Shown: positions 10,410-21,969 of the stretch, in pieces
Layout: every line of letters begins with the position of its first letter
Numbering within the stretch: position 1 is the first letter of the stretch
From: Chaenocephalus aceratus
Taxonomy: Eukaryota; Chordata; Actinopteri; Perciformes; Channichthyidae
Length of the DNA: 64,000 bases
Assembly (NCBI GenBank): GCA_023974075.1
Contig: CM043791.1
Span: forward strand, 25,223,642-25,287,641
Direction: 5' to 3'
Made by a program: the position numbers and the translations under genes
The notes under the pieces: generated by a model
Database searches by the model: none
Told to the model about the DNA's origin: nothing
The model's input: the letters and a program-made list of their open reading frames with translations, nothing else

Positions 10410-10466
10410 CTGTCACGGTCGAGTGAAGGAAGCAGGACCCAAATGCAGATAACTCTTGAGAAACCC

Positions 10467-10472
10467 TTTATT
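10467..10472 (-). terminator. AATAAA in the 5' LTR
   Basis: Sense AATAAA, the copy of 6861-6866. It lies about 71 nt downstream of the inferred start, so it sits in R and must be bypassed in the 5' LTR, as in other retroelements. Confidence 0.55.
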
Positions 10473-10532
10473 TCAAGGATAAAGACAAATACAGAACAGA
10501 ACCCTCTCCGGTGAACTCCGTCACCAACAAAC

Positions 10533-10543
10533 AATGACCCAAC
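10533..10543 (-). promoter_or_regulatory. Inferred transcription start and 11-nt self-primer
   Basis: Sense GTTGGGTCATT, complementary to the primer-binding site. If the element behaves like Tf1/sushi elements, this is the 5' end of the RNA. Position 10543 is preceded by TCAGT, an initiator-like context, and lies 30 nt downstream of the TATA-like box. The same 11-mer is at 6927-6937 in the other LTR. Confidence 0.6.
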
Positions 10544-10567
10544 ACTGAACACGGACAGAGACAAGAC

Positions 10568-10573
10568 TAAATA
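10568..10573 (-). promoter_or_regulatory. TATA-like box of the LTR promoter
   Basis: Sense TATTTA (plus TAAATA), whose first base is 30 nt upstream of the inferred RNA start at 10543. The spacing fits a Pol II TATA box. Confidence 0.5.
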
Positions 10574-10796
10574 CAAGAAGGGGTAATCATGACAACGAGA
10601 AACAGCCGGGCAGGGGAGGAGAAACACAAGGACAACAGGTGAACACAATCGGGTAATCAGGGAGGGAAACAGACAGAAAGCAGACAGGCAGGAAACGGGG
10701 GTGAACACTTAACACAATAAGACAGGAAACCCAAAGACAAGAAAAACACCAACACAGACAAAACTACAAACGTGACATAACATGTGAATTGTGACA

Positions 10797-10801
10797 TGTC
10801 T
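10797..10801. repeat. Target-site duplication, right copy (TGTCT)
   Basis: Exact copy of 6800-6804, directly outside the right LTR. Confidence 0.9.
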
Positions 10802-12609
10802 ACTAACAGACATCATACCTTGATATCCTGCAGACCTTGATTTTAGTTAGTTTAAAAAAAAAAATCCTATGCCAACAAATGTGTCCCTTTCTCTTTAAAA
10901 TCCTGAAACCATATGTGCATGAAATAGCCACAAAAAGACACCGCACATTTATTTGAAGTAAATCATGAGCTCTAAAATGAGGGATACCGAGTTCATTTTT
11001 GTATTGTAAGAGACTCAATGATGATAATTTGCTATCTTACTTTTCTGTCCTACTCTTTATAATTACTTTATTTTAACAATGTATTCCTCTTGTTCACTCT
11101 CTCTCACATGAAAAAACATAACACACACGCTCCAGTGTTTCAACCAGTGAAATAAACCAGGAGAGAACGCTTGGATGTTCGTCAAAATTGTAATCTTCAG
11201 CTTGAATTTTTCACAGGCCATATGGAGGCGTGTTGTAGACGCAGCAGAGAGTGCAGTTTTACTGTGGAGTAGCCTTTAAGGAGGGCAGACAGCCTGTCTC
11301 CGCACATCACATTAGAGAGCCTCTTTGAGTGTGCATGCATGTAAGCGTGTCTGCATGCTTTGTGTATCTTTCTGTGTGCATTTACTGCAGGCCCATGTGC
11401 CTCCCTGACTGAGTGCACATGTCTCTCTGAGCCTGTGTGAGAGTGATTTAGCCCATGCATTATAGCACACCTATACATCTCTGTCTTTACATCTCTGTTT
11501 GCGCTTCTTGGCAGACAGAATACTTTTCAGAGTAAGTTAAATTCTGAGCAGCCTCTAATCAGTGGCGATATATGGAGATTGCAGCCCATAGACCGTGAAT
11601 CAATGACTCGACAGTGTGTGGCGAAGTGATCAGCATAATCGCTGTTTCGCTTTATTTCAAAATCCAAGCCAAGCTGTTTCTTTAGGACTATTGGCAAAGC
11701 TACTGAGACGTTTAACCAAGGCCTATCTACAAATAAGATCTCTTCATTTTAGGAGATCTGTACTCCGCTTAGAGTGTTAGAGCTCTGTGGTCTGGGTATA
11801 AAGCCTGATCTTTTTCACACAATTCTGTAGTGATCTGTATGATTAAGCATGGGAATAAGAGAATAAGACAGGAGGATGGATGGTTTAACAGATGGAGAGG
11901 CACCGATGGCAAACGAGAGGCATATTTTTCTGTTCTAGCCTGAGAGATAGAAATCTGGAGAATAAAAGGGGAGCAGAAGTTAGGCAGGCACACACACATT
12001 CCCACACAGACAAACACACACACATACACACATGCTGAGCCTTCTTTTGCCACATCTAAACCGCCTCCACTTTCCTCCTGAGGTCGCCACAGCTGTCAGT
12101 TGTGAGCACACAGTTATTGCGTTAGTAACCAGAACACACAAACACACATATGGTCTGTGCAAGTGGCCACAAATTAAAAAACATTTTTTTCTATGCTCAT
12201 GGGATCAGGAGTTTAAGCTATTTTCCACTACAAAAGGCAGGACAACTAAAACAGGAAATATTCATCATACACAGCATATTCATTTTTTAAGCAAGAACAT
12301 TAAGAGACAACATACACTGCTTCCATTTTCATCAGCTTAATTTTCAGTCTTATATATTACAATCATTTGTTGGGGGATTCCAGCATTTATGTGAGTGTAA
12401 GAGATTGAGACAGTTTGAGACATAAGGGTGAGAGTGTCAACCTTGGAGTGACCAAAGGGTTTGTATTTAGTAATTATCTGATTACTCGTCTGTTTTTCCC
12501 CTCTCAGACAACCTGCAACTGGATAACGCTGTAACTCCCTGATTACAACTTACTCTACAATCAATCACCCATTAACGGGAGCACTCAGGCGATACACTTG
12601 CCCATAACA

Positions 12610-12645
12610 CCCCCCCCCCCACACACACACACAAACACACACACA
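12610..12645. repeat. C-tract followed by (CA)n
   Basis: Eleven C residues run directly into an imperfect CA array. Confidence 0.85.
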
Positions 12646-12909
12646 TATAACCGTGTCCGACTAAAAGACCGACCCCACCATTACTGCCGCTCTGTCAACG
12701 GAGAGTACGATAAGATAACCATGAGAGATTCTTTAACGACACAAAATAAAAACTGCTAAATGTACCTCCATCCTCTCTCTGCCTTTTCACCGTATTTCCA
12801 TTTATGAAAAAATGTTTGCCCTTGCCATGTTTAAAATCTCTGTGTGAGAGAATATGCCTAGCAGCCAGGGAACAGCAGAGTCAATCTTACACACAAAGAC
12901 AAACAACAT

Positions 12910-12926
12910 ACACACACACACACACA

Positions 12927-12970
<44 letters not shown>
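12910..12970. repeat. (CA)n microsatellite
   Basis: About 30 CA units with one T interruption near 12933. Confidence 0.95.
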
Positions 12971-12971
<1 letters not shown>

Positions 12972-13933
12972 CTGTTGTTATAGGTAGCTGTATTCCAGCA
13001 AGGACACACACATAAACTCACACAAAAACCTTGTATTTTCTTAGAAGTGATAACATTATGAGGAACTCCCAATTTCCACACAGAAGGCCAAAGGATTCAC
13101 TCACGATCCATCTCAGATGCTGCATTCTTTTAGAAAGATTTAAAGAAGAGACTAATCAATCATTTTGCCTTTCAGTCATCCCGCTAATGGAACATCGGTA
13201 CGAGGCAGATGTTCAGACACACAATTCACTGACTGCAGTATAAATGTCTTTAGCGTCAGTGACGTGAGACGCGCCGTAACAACAATGACAAAGACAACCA
13301 GTTCAGATGAAGGGCAGCTGGTGCATGTCACTTTATCAAGGCATGAAAGCCAAAGGCAGAGCTTAACATTTTCAAGCCATCACTGCCCTTCATATACCGT
13401 CAAACCAAAGACGAGATTCACAGTCATCACTTCCTGGTTGTATCCTTCGGCGATTTTGTCATTGTCCATTACTTATTTTGGTCAGATTTAAGATGTTACT
13501 CACGTCCCTGGATCCATCTCCTTTTTGCTCCACGAGGAAGAGCAGTGTTTACCACGTCTTTTACAGAGGCATTAACCTTTACAACTTGTAGACTGACATC
13601 TTACAACCCCTAGTGCTCCAAATGTGTGCATCTTTGTAGACATCAGAAAAGAGGACAACCACATTTTATTTTTAAGAAAATGTGTGTTTTTAAATAATAA
13701 AGACAATACATTTGGTTTGATTTAAACCTTCCTCATTGACAAAATATGGCTGGAAAGTCTTCTTAAAATACATTTTATAAAAGCAGGCAGCAGGTACGTC
13801 ATGCTTTTTTCCCCGGGGCAAGGTCATTTTCAGTGTCACACACAGGTGATCATTGTAAAGCAAAGAGGCGAAGATACCCCGCCTCTGGGCTCAATCACGC
13901 TTGTGACTCAGCTCTTTGGCTTTTAGCTTTTAT

Positions 13934-13948
13934 GGGGGGGGGGGGGGG
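13934..13948. repeat. Poly(G) run of 15
   Basis: Fifteen consecutive G, then A and five more G. Confidence 0.9.
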
Positions 13949-16900
13949 AGGGGGCTCACACAGCAAGGGATTTGTAATCCAAAAGACTCAGTGCTGTAAC
14001 CTACGGGCATTTTGGAAAGACGCCCCACTCTGACGGGGACTGAAAAGACGTGAAATCCCCTGAACTGAAAAGACCTTCCTTGTCGGATTACTCACATTCC
14101 CCTTCTTTTCATTAAATAACTTATTGGGTGTTCTTCCTGGCAACTAGCCTCTGTGGTCTCGTATTTTGCTGTGAATCCAACCTCTGCATTCCCTCGGGTG
14201 GCACACGGCCTATTCACTCTCACTTTACAAAACCTGAAAAGAAATTGGCTTCAGAGGCTGCCTGTTGTGGTAATTCATGATAGATCCAATACCGTGAATG
14301 CTGCACAAAGCATCACCCAAGTGAGAGGATGATGTACTACACACACACATGATTGGGCTTGCAGTACCTGTGTGGCTCCTGTGTGCCTGTGTGAGGGATG
14401 CCAGACAGAGGGACAGCAGTAGACTCCACACCCCCACTCCACAAATGCAAGGGCCCCGTTCCCGCATTCTGCCGAAGAGAAAACAAACATTAGAGAACAC
14501 ACTTAATAAAAGATTGTGTACTGTACACATGCCTTTATTAACTGTTGGTATGTGAGCACAGATTATTCACAATTACTGGATTTAAGACATACTACCAAGA
14601 ATCAATCCTGACGATGTTGGTAATCTGTCAAGGATTTAACTTGTCGAGTGAAATATCTCCATGTCTACTACATGGATTAGGAAAACATTTGGAACAGACT
14701 ATCATGATTCCCATTTGATGAATTCTCACAATTTAAACCATGCCCTGATCTCTCCTCTAAAGCTACAATGAGCTTGACTTTTGCAGATTTGAGAGAAATG
14801 GATTTGTGAATTAAATCAAATGAATTTAATTTTGGTGAATCAGTGACTTTTAAAATAGCGCCACCATGAGTAAAAAATAAAGAAACAACTAATTGGTGTA
14901 TGAATTAATACACGAAAAACTAGTAAAAGCCTCAGCTGTTCTTTGTGTTCAGTGTAAATTAGCCAATGTTTGAATGCTAACAAGCTGAACTGAGATTGTT
15001 AACATGGTACAGTAAATGTTATACAAACTTTGTTATAGTGGGCATTTTAGCATTAAGCTATCACAGCCTAACAGATATCTTTGCATGGCTGCAGACATGT
15101 AATGTTGTTAAAGCCTAAATGCTAAAATGTTAGACAACCTGTTCACTGTTAAACTTAAAGACACAAACAACATTCACACAAACCATAGAGCACCGAACTG
15201 AAAACAAATAATATATTTACTCAGGGAAAATTATTGTTTACTGCAAAAACATTCAAACAGAAGGGGATATGGTGAGTCACTCAGAGAGAGAGAGGGAAAG
15301 ATGGGGAGAGAGAAAACATTATTTTGGAAACTCCGTTTGATTCTCTATCTTGGCAGCTAACAGAAAACGTAAAAAAACACGGATAAACCAATTTCTTATA
15401 ATCAAGTGCACATAGTTATATCCAGTGATTACCTACTTTGTTTGTGTTTGTGTGTTTAGATAGTTGCTAAAAGACAACATATGTCGCGTGAAGAGGACTG
15501 TAATCCAAACCAAAACAGTGCAAAGCTTTAGTTTGCACAAAAACCTCACAAACAAGAAATAAACCTTCTAATAATAAAAACTTTAATGTCATAATAATGA
15601 AAGATCTCTCAAGAAAATTAAATCAACATATTGTAATAAAAAAGAATACCAACCAGTATTATGTTTCATTATACTTTTTATATTAAATTTAACATTGTTA
15701 GTATATAACTCTAGGTCGGATGCAGATTTGCAAATGCTGGCAGGTGTTTGCATCGCAGTGGTGAGCAGGGATGCATATGATTAAAGCACTTTGTATTCGG
15801 AGCACTGAGTGGGACAGAAACTTCCACCACAGACAAACAAACTCTTTCTTCACCGAGGAAACTGTTTTTGTGAGTAAGCTTGTATACGTGTATAAGTGTT
15901 TAAATAAATAACTGCAGGAGGCTAGCAGAGCAAAAGCAAATGTCTGAGAGTAAAGAACAACATGAAGAGAAACGTAACAACCCATTTAAGCCGAAACATG
16001 TCATGTTAACTTGAACATTTGAAAGGAACTGGGTATATTTAAGTGGTTGGGAGGATGTAGAAACACAGAACCCTTTATTTACATCAAACTACTACTCTGG
16101 TTTGTAAAATCTTAATGTCTTTGCAGCTCCAAGAGTTGATTTCTGTCTATTTATGTCTCGACAGGGAGCTTTTTCCTCAGATTGGAGTGAGCATGTTGTT
16201 GCTTTGTCCCCTTTTATTTCTGGTATAGGTTTAAATCCCTCACTGCAAGGAACTCTAAAGACCATAATCTGATACAATAGAAGAACTCAAAATTGGATTC
16301 AGTGTTAAAAACACAGTTTATCCCAAAATTGAGAAACTATTTTCTTTCTAACATACTACACCCTTCATTAAGTAAGAACGAGCCTCTCACTTACTAGTGA
16401 CAGTGATTTGGTTTTCTGGGTGTATTTTTGGTAAAAAAAAGAACATATATTTCATAGATGTTATCAATAATAGATTAACTTGTGTAACCTGGACATGATT
16501 TTTGGAAACAGAAATGTCCCCTGTTAAGTTTTTCAAATTGTAATATTTTGCCGCTTTGAGCATAACAACTTAAGTGCCATTTACTTCCATTCTTCAGATT
16601 AGCTTGGTGCAGATGAGACTATACACACAGCTGGTTGGGTCTCAGTATATGTGCTGATGTGAATATATCTTCAAATGTGTGTGGGTATATAGTCACATTA
16701 GTGTGTCTGTGTGTGTGAGAGTGTTTTTGCCATGAGGAAGTGTGTGTTAAACCCTGGCTTGAGTTCTGAGTTGGTTGTGAGTCATCTGACTATATAGCCA
16801 TGCATTTGAAGAGCTGGGAGGAACTGCAAAGCCAGACCGGCTGAGCCAAGGCTTTTTGTGTTTAGAGGGCATCACACACACACAGAATCATACACATCTC

Positions 16901-17190
16901 CGTTTTATTGTCGCTTTTTGCCCTTTCTCCCATTTATCCTCATTCCTATTTCCTCTTCTCCCTCCCTCCCTCCCTCCCCCTCTTCACCCATTTCTCCTGT
17001 CCACATCTATGCTCTGCTTGTAGTAAATGATAAGGAGACAAAGCAGAGAAGCAGCCTGCTTCCTCTTCAGTTCATTTAGACACACAGCAGTGTTTGTGAT
17101 GCAGTGCCACTTCATTTTGGCTGGTTGTTTGGTCTGTCTGCCGCAGAAATTAGTGGGTGTGCGGTACAGAAATGAATTCAGAATGGAGCA

Positions 17191-17215
17191 GAGAGAGAGA
17201 GAGAGAGAGATCAGG

Positions 17216-17300
<85 letters not shown>
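17191..17300. repeat. (GA)n then (TG)n microsatellite
   Basis: Ten GA units (17191-17210) followed by about 41 TG units (17219-17300). Confidence 0.95.
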
Positions 17301-17302
<2 letters not shown>

Positions 17303-17398
17303 CATTCTGTGTGTGATTGCTCAGGTACACAGGGTTCTGATCAATAGCATCTAAGCAGTTTGACTACATCATCAGTATCAAACGCAAGAGCCGATGGT

Positions 17399-17399
<1 letters not shown>

Positions 17400-17431
<32 letters not shown>
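17400..17431. repeat. (CA)n microsatellite
   Basis: About 16 CA units, 99 bp after the preceding TG array and therefore in inverted orientation to it. Confidence 0.95.
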
Positions 17432-17434
<3 letters not shown>

Positions 17435-19751
17435 CACACGTCGGCACAACCTCTCATATAGAAATAAACTAAAAAACAACAGTGACGTCATGCTTTAATA
17501 AGCCTAAAGAACTTTCAGACTGATCTAATGAGACTGCTGAAAAACAATCGTGTTTGCATGTGTTAACATCTGAAGCATGTTTGGAAATGTCTCCAGCAGC
17601 CCCTTCAGGAAGTAGATGTCAGGTAGAACTCCTCTAATCATATGCACCCGTATAGAAATCAGCATTGGATCCTATAACCCTGGATGATGTAGCTTTCATT
17701 AACGGAAAACAGTGAAAGAGAAAGGAAGAGCGAGAGGAGAGAGAGGTAGAGCTGGAGAAAGAGTGGTGGTCTCCGATGAGTTCTGCAGTCTGTTCCTTCC
17801 CTTTAATTAGTCCCATTGGAATGGCCTCCCGCTCCATGCGGCTGATCAGCTTCCCCTCTATATCTCCAGTCTGTATTTGCCTGCATGGGCGTGCGCGTGT
17901 GTGTGTGCGTGCGTGCGTGTGTTTGAATGCATCTTAGACAAAGCCGGACAGACATCTCACAGGCATATGAGCGCTGGTTTATCTCCCAACAGGCAATGAG
18001 AAAAAATGTAGTGGAAATACATTAATATTCAAGGAGTTTCCATTCCCTGAGATATGCATTTGGAAAAATAGGATGCCTGTTCTTTGTAGATCAGTTAGTG
18101 TGATAATTAACATGAAGTGGTTTTGATGTCAGAAGATATACAGAACTGAATCTGTAGTTTTTAATATTAAGGAAGGATTTTCAGTCAGTGAAATACTTTG
18201 TACTTTGATTTGTACATGGCTCTGTCAATGTAAACAAAGTGGCTTGGACTGAGCCACACAGCACCAGGACAGTAGGGAGGGATATGTGTTTATCTGCTCT
18301 CTACCTGTGAGTCATTATTCATAATATGCTGTTAATTATAATACTAAATATGCTCATAATCAAATTTGATTTTCCCACGTTGGTCCTGATTAGGCAGGAT
18401 GATAATCTCCAAAACTGTCCAATAAATACATACATGTCAGTCAGAATAACTTTATGTTTACTCATCTTTATATATTACTTGTAAAAAGACTAAACTGGAA
18501 CAGAAATAAATATTACTAAATGACATCTATTCTCTAGACCAGACCAAGTGTTCTTCACTGCAGGTGAGAAAATCCCAGTGGTTATTTAGTCATATTCATT
18601 GTAATGATATAATGACATGTCAGAAAAGACTAATTGACCTACTTGTGCATGATATATGTGATCCCATACAAGCTGTTACCTGGTCTGTGCATGTTACTCT
18701 GTCTTTGTTCGTAAAGCGTGCACGTGCTCTCGCTCACACAAAGGTCTAGCATTTGTACGACTATGAGTAAGGAACAGTAGATATAGCTTTTATTCATCCT
18801 GACTATTCAGAAGGGAGATGACTATCTCAGTCTCCTGTGGAGTGCTACCAAGGCTAAGGTCATCAGATACACACAGACGATTACCGTGCTATTCAAAGTA
18901 CCAGTATCAAAAGAAATGGAAGATATTGTCTGATATTGTCAAGAGGCAGCGTAGAGAGACTACAGGACAAAGAGAAGATAGAAAGGAAATATATAAAAGG
19001 AAGGAGACCAGTGCATAGAAGAAAATTGAAGAACCAAAGGCTTCACATACCTTACAGTTTATTATGTTGTCTCTATTAATCAGTAGATAGTATTGCATGT
19101 GCAGCTGTTTTGAGCAACACCATAGCAGCATGGCTCTTGGGATGACAATGTTGGTCTGTCAGACAGTCGGTCAGTTACACAGTTGCTTCGTTATGAGTGC
19201 AAATAATCAGTTGAAATCATTCATAGTGTTTTGCTTGGTAAAACACATTAACGTTATTAACACTATAGGCAAAGTTTAATTCATCAATCTATACCCAGAA
19301 TTTGTTTTCCAATGTCAAAGTCGACTGGAGCTTATCCCAGCCTAAACTGGGCGAGACAAACACATGCACACACATACAGTACAAACAAACCAGATATGTC
19401 ACACAGAGAATCTAGTTAAGGTCAAAACCTTCAGTAACTTGAATAAGAGGGAACTATACTTGCTACACTGGAAGAAAAATAAGCAATAGAATGCTGCAGA
19501 TGCGTGTGTCCATCTTTTAATATTTGCAGGGACACAATAAATGTGAAGTTGCTAAGTTAGCACACAACTGTGTGTGAATGTAAGGATGCAGCACGGTAAT
19601 TTGTCAGAAGGAATCTGTGTTTTTCTTATGACTTAATGGAAGGGTTTGTTTTGTAGCCAGAGTTAGGACTGTGGCTCTCTCACCCTAATTGCAACCTCAG
19701 GAGGTTTTGACTTGATTAGGCCTCCCTGATCCTGCCAGTGGCATACGTGTG

Positions 19752-19817
<66 letters not shown>

Positions 19818-21127
19818 TGTATACACTTGAGAGTGTGTTTCATGTTAGCTTCATTAACGAAATCCACAGTTTGGCCTTTGTGGCTAAATTAACTCCATGT
19901 GACCTCTGGAGAAAGCCAGGGGCTCCAAATTAAGCCTCCAATTTAACAAGCATTGTGGAAATTCAACAATGTGTGTGTGTGCACGTCCAGGGAGAGGAAA
20001 CGGGGATTGGAAGCTTGTAAAAAGGGAGAGAAAATGAGGAACGGGAAGCTTTTGACCCGCTCTTCCTCCAAACCTCGGCCTCTTATATTTCTTTTCACTA
20101 GTATTTCAGCTGTAATCTATGACTTCAGCAGATTGCACATCAGATACTTGACATTCCAGTCTATCAAATCCGCTTTTGCCGGCTGATACATGTGTGTCTC
20201 TAACACATCCCTAAATCTTGATTCCACCCAAGGGTTTCATGTTCAATCTTTTGTAGCTCTCGCTCTTTTGCTCTGTCTCTTTCTGCCGCCATGCTAACCT
20301 GGAGAATTCACTGCACCTAGAGGTACAAATCCTGATGTCACCAAAAATCCATCTTCCTCGCACGACACAGCATCCCTATAGGTCAAACACACATAAAGAC
20401 ACGCACGCCTGCACACGTACATAAACTACACAGAGTTACAGAGTTTGTCTGCTGACAGTGCAGATCCAGGTGCTAAATGCAGTTAGGTTGTCTGAGACCT
20501 TTTATCACCCGCAGGTCCAACAGCATTGCCAGCCCTCACCTACAGGCGTGAGCTACACCACAGCTCGAAGCTGGCTTAAAACTGCAAAAACAACATCAAA
20601 GTATCTTTCTCCATAGAATACACAACACACCACTTTCATATTTATCTATCACATTTTGACTACACTTCAATTTTTCTGCAAGGTTCTTGGGCAATAAAAA
20701 CACTTTGAACTAAATAAACAAATGCAAAGTAGGGATCTCTTGAAGCTTTGGAATTTAGCGAAATATATTAAAGGGAAATGCAAATGGCCTGCACTGTGTG
20801 GTCCCTGTCGTGGGAAGAGAGGAGAGCGGCAGGCGTAGGGAAGCACAGGCGGAAATATAATCCAGCGGGGAAGAAATGGCTTCTTTAATTCAATTTCAGT
20901 TCATGTTTTTTTTTTCGCTTTTGTACTGTAGCCTCTTGGCTGGGATTATCTAACTGCGAGCTAAGTGGAAACCATCCAAGACTACAGTATAAACCTTTGT
21001 TGACGGATGTAATGTTTGTTCTGCAGAGTAAGAATAACTGTAATAAATGCAACCCTTTTTCCGACGATTGAGTGAGATCAAAGCATTAAGGCAGTTAAGT
21101 AAGAGTCTCATCAAAAATAATAAAACT
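17432..21127. other. Intergenic DNA, no gene seen
   Basis: Unique AT-rich DNA. It holds a short GT/GC-rich run at 17888-17930 and the compound array at 19754-19820; nothing else is recognised. Confidence 0.5.
19754..19820. repeat. Compound (TG)n-(TGCG)n microsatellite
   Basis: About 16 TG units pass into about eight GCGT units. Alternating purine-pyrimidine of this type is prone to Z-DNA. Confidence 0.92.
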
Positions 21128-21128
21128 C

Positions 21129-21801
21129 TGAGGCAAGGCAAGGCAAGGCAAGTTTATTTATATAGCACTTTTTAACACAAGGCAATTCAAAGTGCTTTAC
21201 AAAAAATGAAAGACATTAAGAAAATGGCATTTAAAATCAGTCATTAAAAAGAAAAGCTAATAAAAGAAACATTAAAAGAAAAAATACATGGATAAAAGTT
21301 ACAGTGCAGTTTAAGATGTGAATAGTTCAATTAAAAGCAGCGGCAAAAAGAAAAGTCTTCAGCCTGGATTTAAAAGTAGTAAGAGTTGCAGCGAACCTGC
21401 AGGTTTCTGAGAGTTTGTTCCAGATATTTGGAGCATAATAACTGAATGCTGCTTTACCATGTTTAGTTCTGACTCTGGGGACAGAAAGCTGACCAGTCCC
21501 TGAAGACCTGAGAGATCTGGATGGTTCATCATTTAGCAGGAGGTCAGAAATGTAATTTGGGCCTAAACCATTCAGTGCTTTATAAACCAGCAGCAGTATT
21601 TTGAAATCTATTCTTTGACACACAGGAAGCCAGTGTAAAGACTTCAGAACAGGAGTGATGTGATCCACTTTCTTAGTGTTGGACTCGAGCAGCGGCGTTC
21701 TGAATCAGCTGCAGCTTCCTAATAGATTTTTTAGTGAGACCTGTGAAGACACCTGTGAAGACACCATTGCAGTAGTCAAGTCTACTGAAGATAAAAGCAT
21801 G
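21129..21801 (-). mobile_element. 5'-truncated L2-type LINE (TTGCC tail)
   Basis: The plus strand starts with GGCAA repeats at 21129-21151, which on the minus strand is a (TTGCC)n 3' tail. Next comes the TTTATTTATATAGCAC segment common at fish L2 ends. Inward lies the C-terminal part of an L2-type ORF. Homology fades at about 21801, so the copy is only about 670 bp and strongly 5'-truncated. Confidence 0.82.
21327..21790 (-). pseudogene. C-terminal fragment of L2-type LINE ORF
   Basis: The main open part (21668-21327) reads DHITPVLKSLHWLPVCQRI, then FKILLLVYKALNGL and SYYAPNIWNKLSE, the post-polymerase region of L2/CR1-type LINE proteins. Upstream in other frames are LQLIQNAAARV (about 21700) and LDYCN (about 21770), so at least one indel separates them. 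A 12-bp direct duplication at about 21739-21762 (ACACCTGTGAAG twice) is visible. No reverse transcriptase catalytic box remains; the fragment is dead. Confidence 0.8.
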
Positions 21802-21877
21802 GAACCCAGTACTCCTTTTTTTCTGAACTCACTGAAAAAAGAAGGATGCGGCTTCTGCCTCTCTATAATGAGAGTCT

Positions 21878-21969
21878 GATTTCATTTCATTTAATTTCTT
21901 TTCAAACCTTTATTTAACCAGATTGGTCCCATTGAGATCATATATCTCTTTTTCAAGGGAGACCTGCAG
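21878..21969 (-). repeat. LINE-tail-like short repeat, copy 1
   Basis: On the minus strand it reads CTGCAGGTCTCCCTTG, then AATGGGACCAATC, TTAAATAAAGGTTTG and an A-rich end. It is clearly the same family as 40241-40325, in opposite orientation. The internal AATAAA and A-rich end suggest the 3' terminus of a non-LTR element; the parent family is not identified. Confidence 0.7.

Larger units (their letters stand above)
6805..10796 (-). mobile_element. Non-autonomous Ty3/Gypsy-like LTR retrotransposon, young and complete
   Basis: A 3,992-bp element bounded by two 386-bp direct repeats (6805-7190 and 10411-10796) that begin TGTCAC and end GTGACA and differ at one base (A at 6896, C at 10502). It is flanked by TGTCT. 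The polypurine tract next to the left LTR and the primer-binding site next to the right LTR show that it reads leftwards. The 3.2-kb interior has no reverse transcriptase, protease or integrase motif and no room for them. It holds only a proline-rich, tandem-repeat ORF. It must therefore be mobilised in trans. One mismatch between LTRs implies very recent insertion. Confidence 0.92.
10411..10796 (-). repeat. 5' LTR (386 bp)
   Basis: Direct repeat of 6805-7190. In the sense direction U3 would run from 10796 to 10544, R from 10543 to about 10450, and U5 to 10411. These limits follow from the 11-nt match, the TATA-like box at 10573-10568 and AATAAA at 10472-10467. The LTR-encoded stretch in frame with the main ORF is hydrophobic, but most of it lies upstream of the inferred RNA start. 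Confidence 0.93.
10802..17190. other. Intergenic DNA with simple repeats, no gene seen
   Basis: AT-rich unique sequence without recognisable exons or transposons. Simple repeats here are a C-tract plus CA run (12610-12645), a CA array (12910-12970), a 15-base G-run (13934-13948) and CT/CCCT-rich DNA (16950-16985). Confidence 0.5.

Noticed and set aside
21676..21879. 67-codon plus-strand ORF
   Set aside because: Antisense to the L2 fragment, which explains the sequence.
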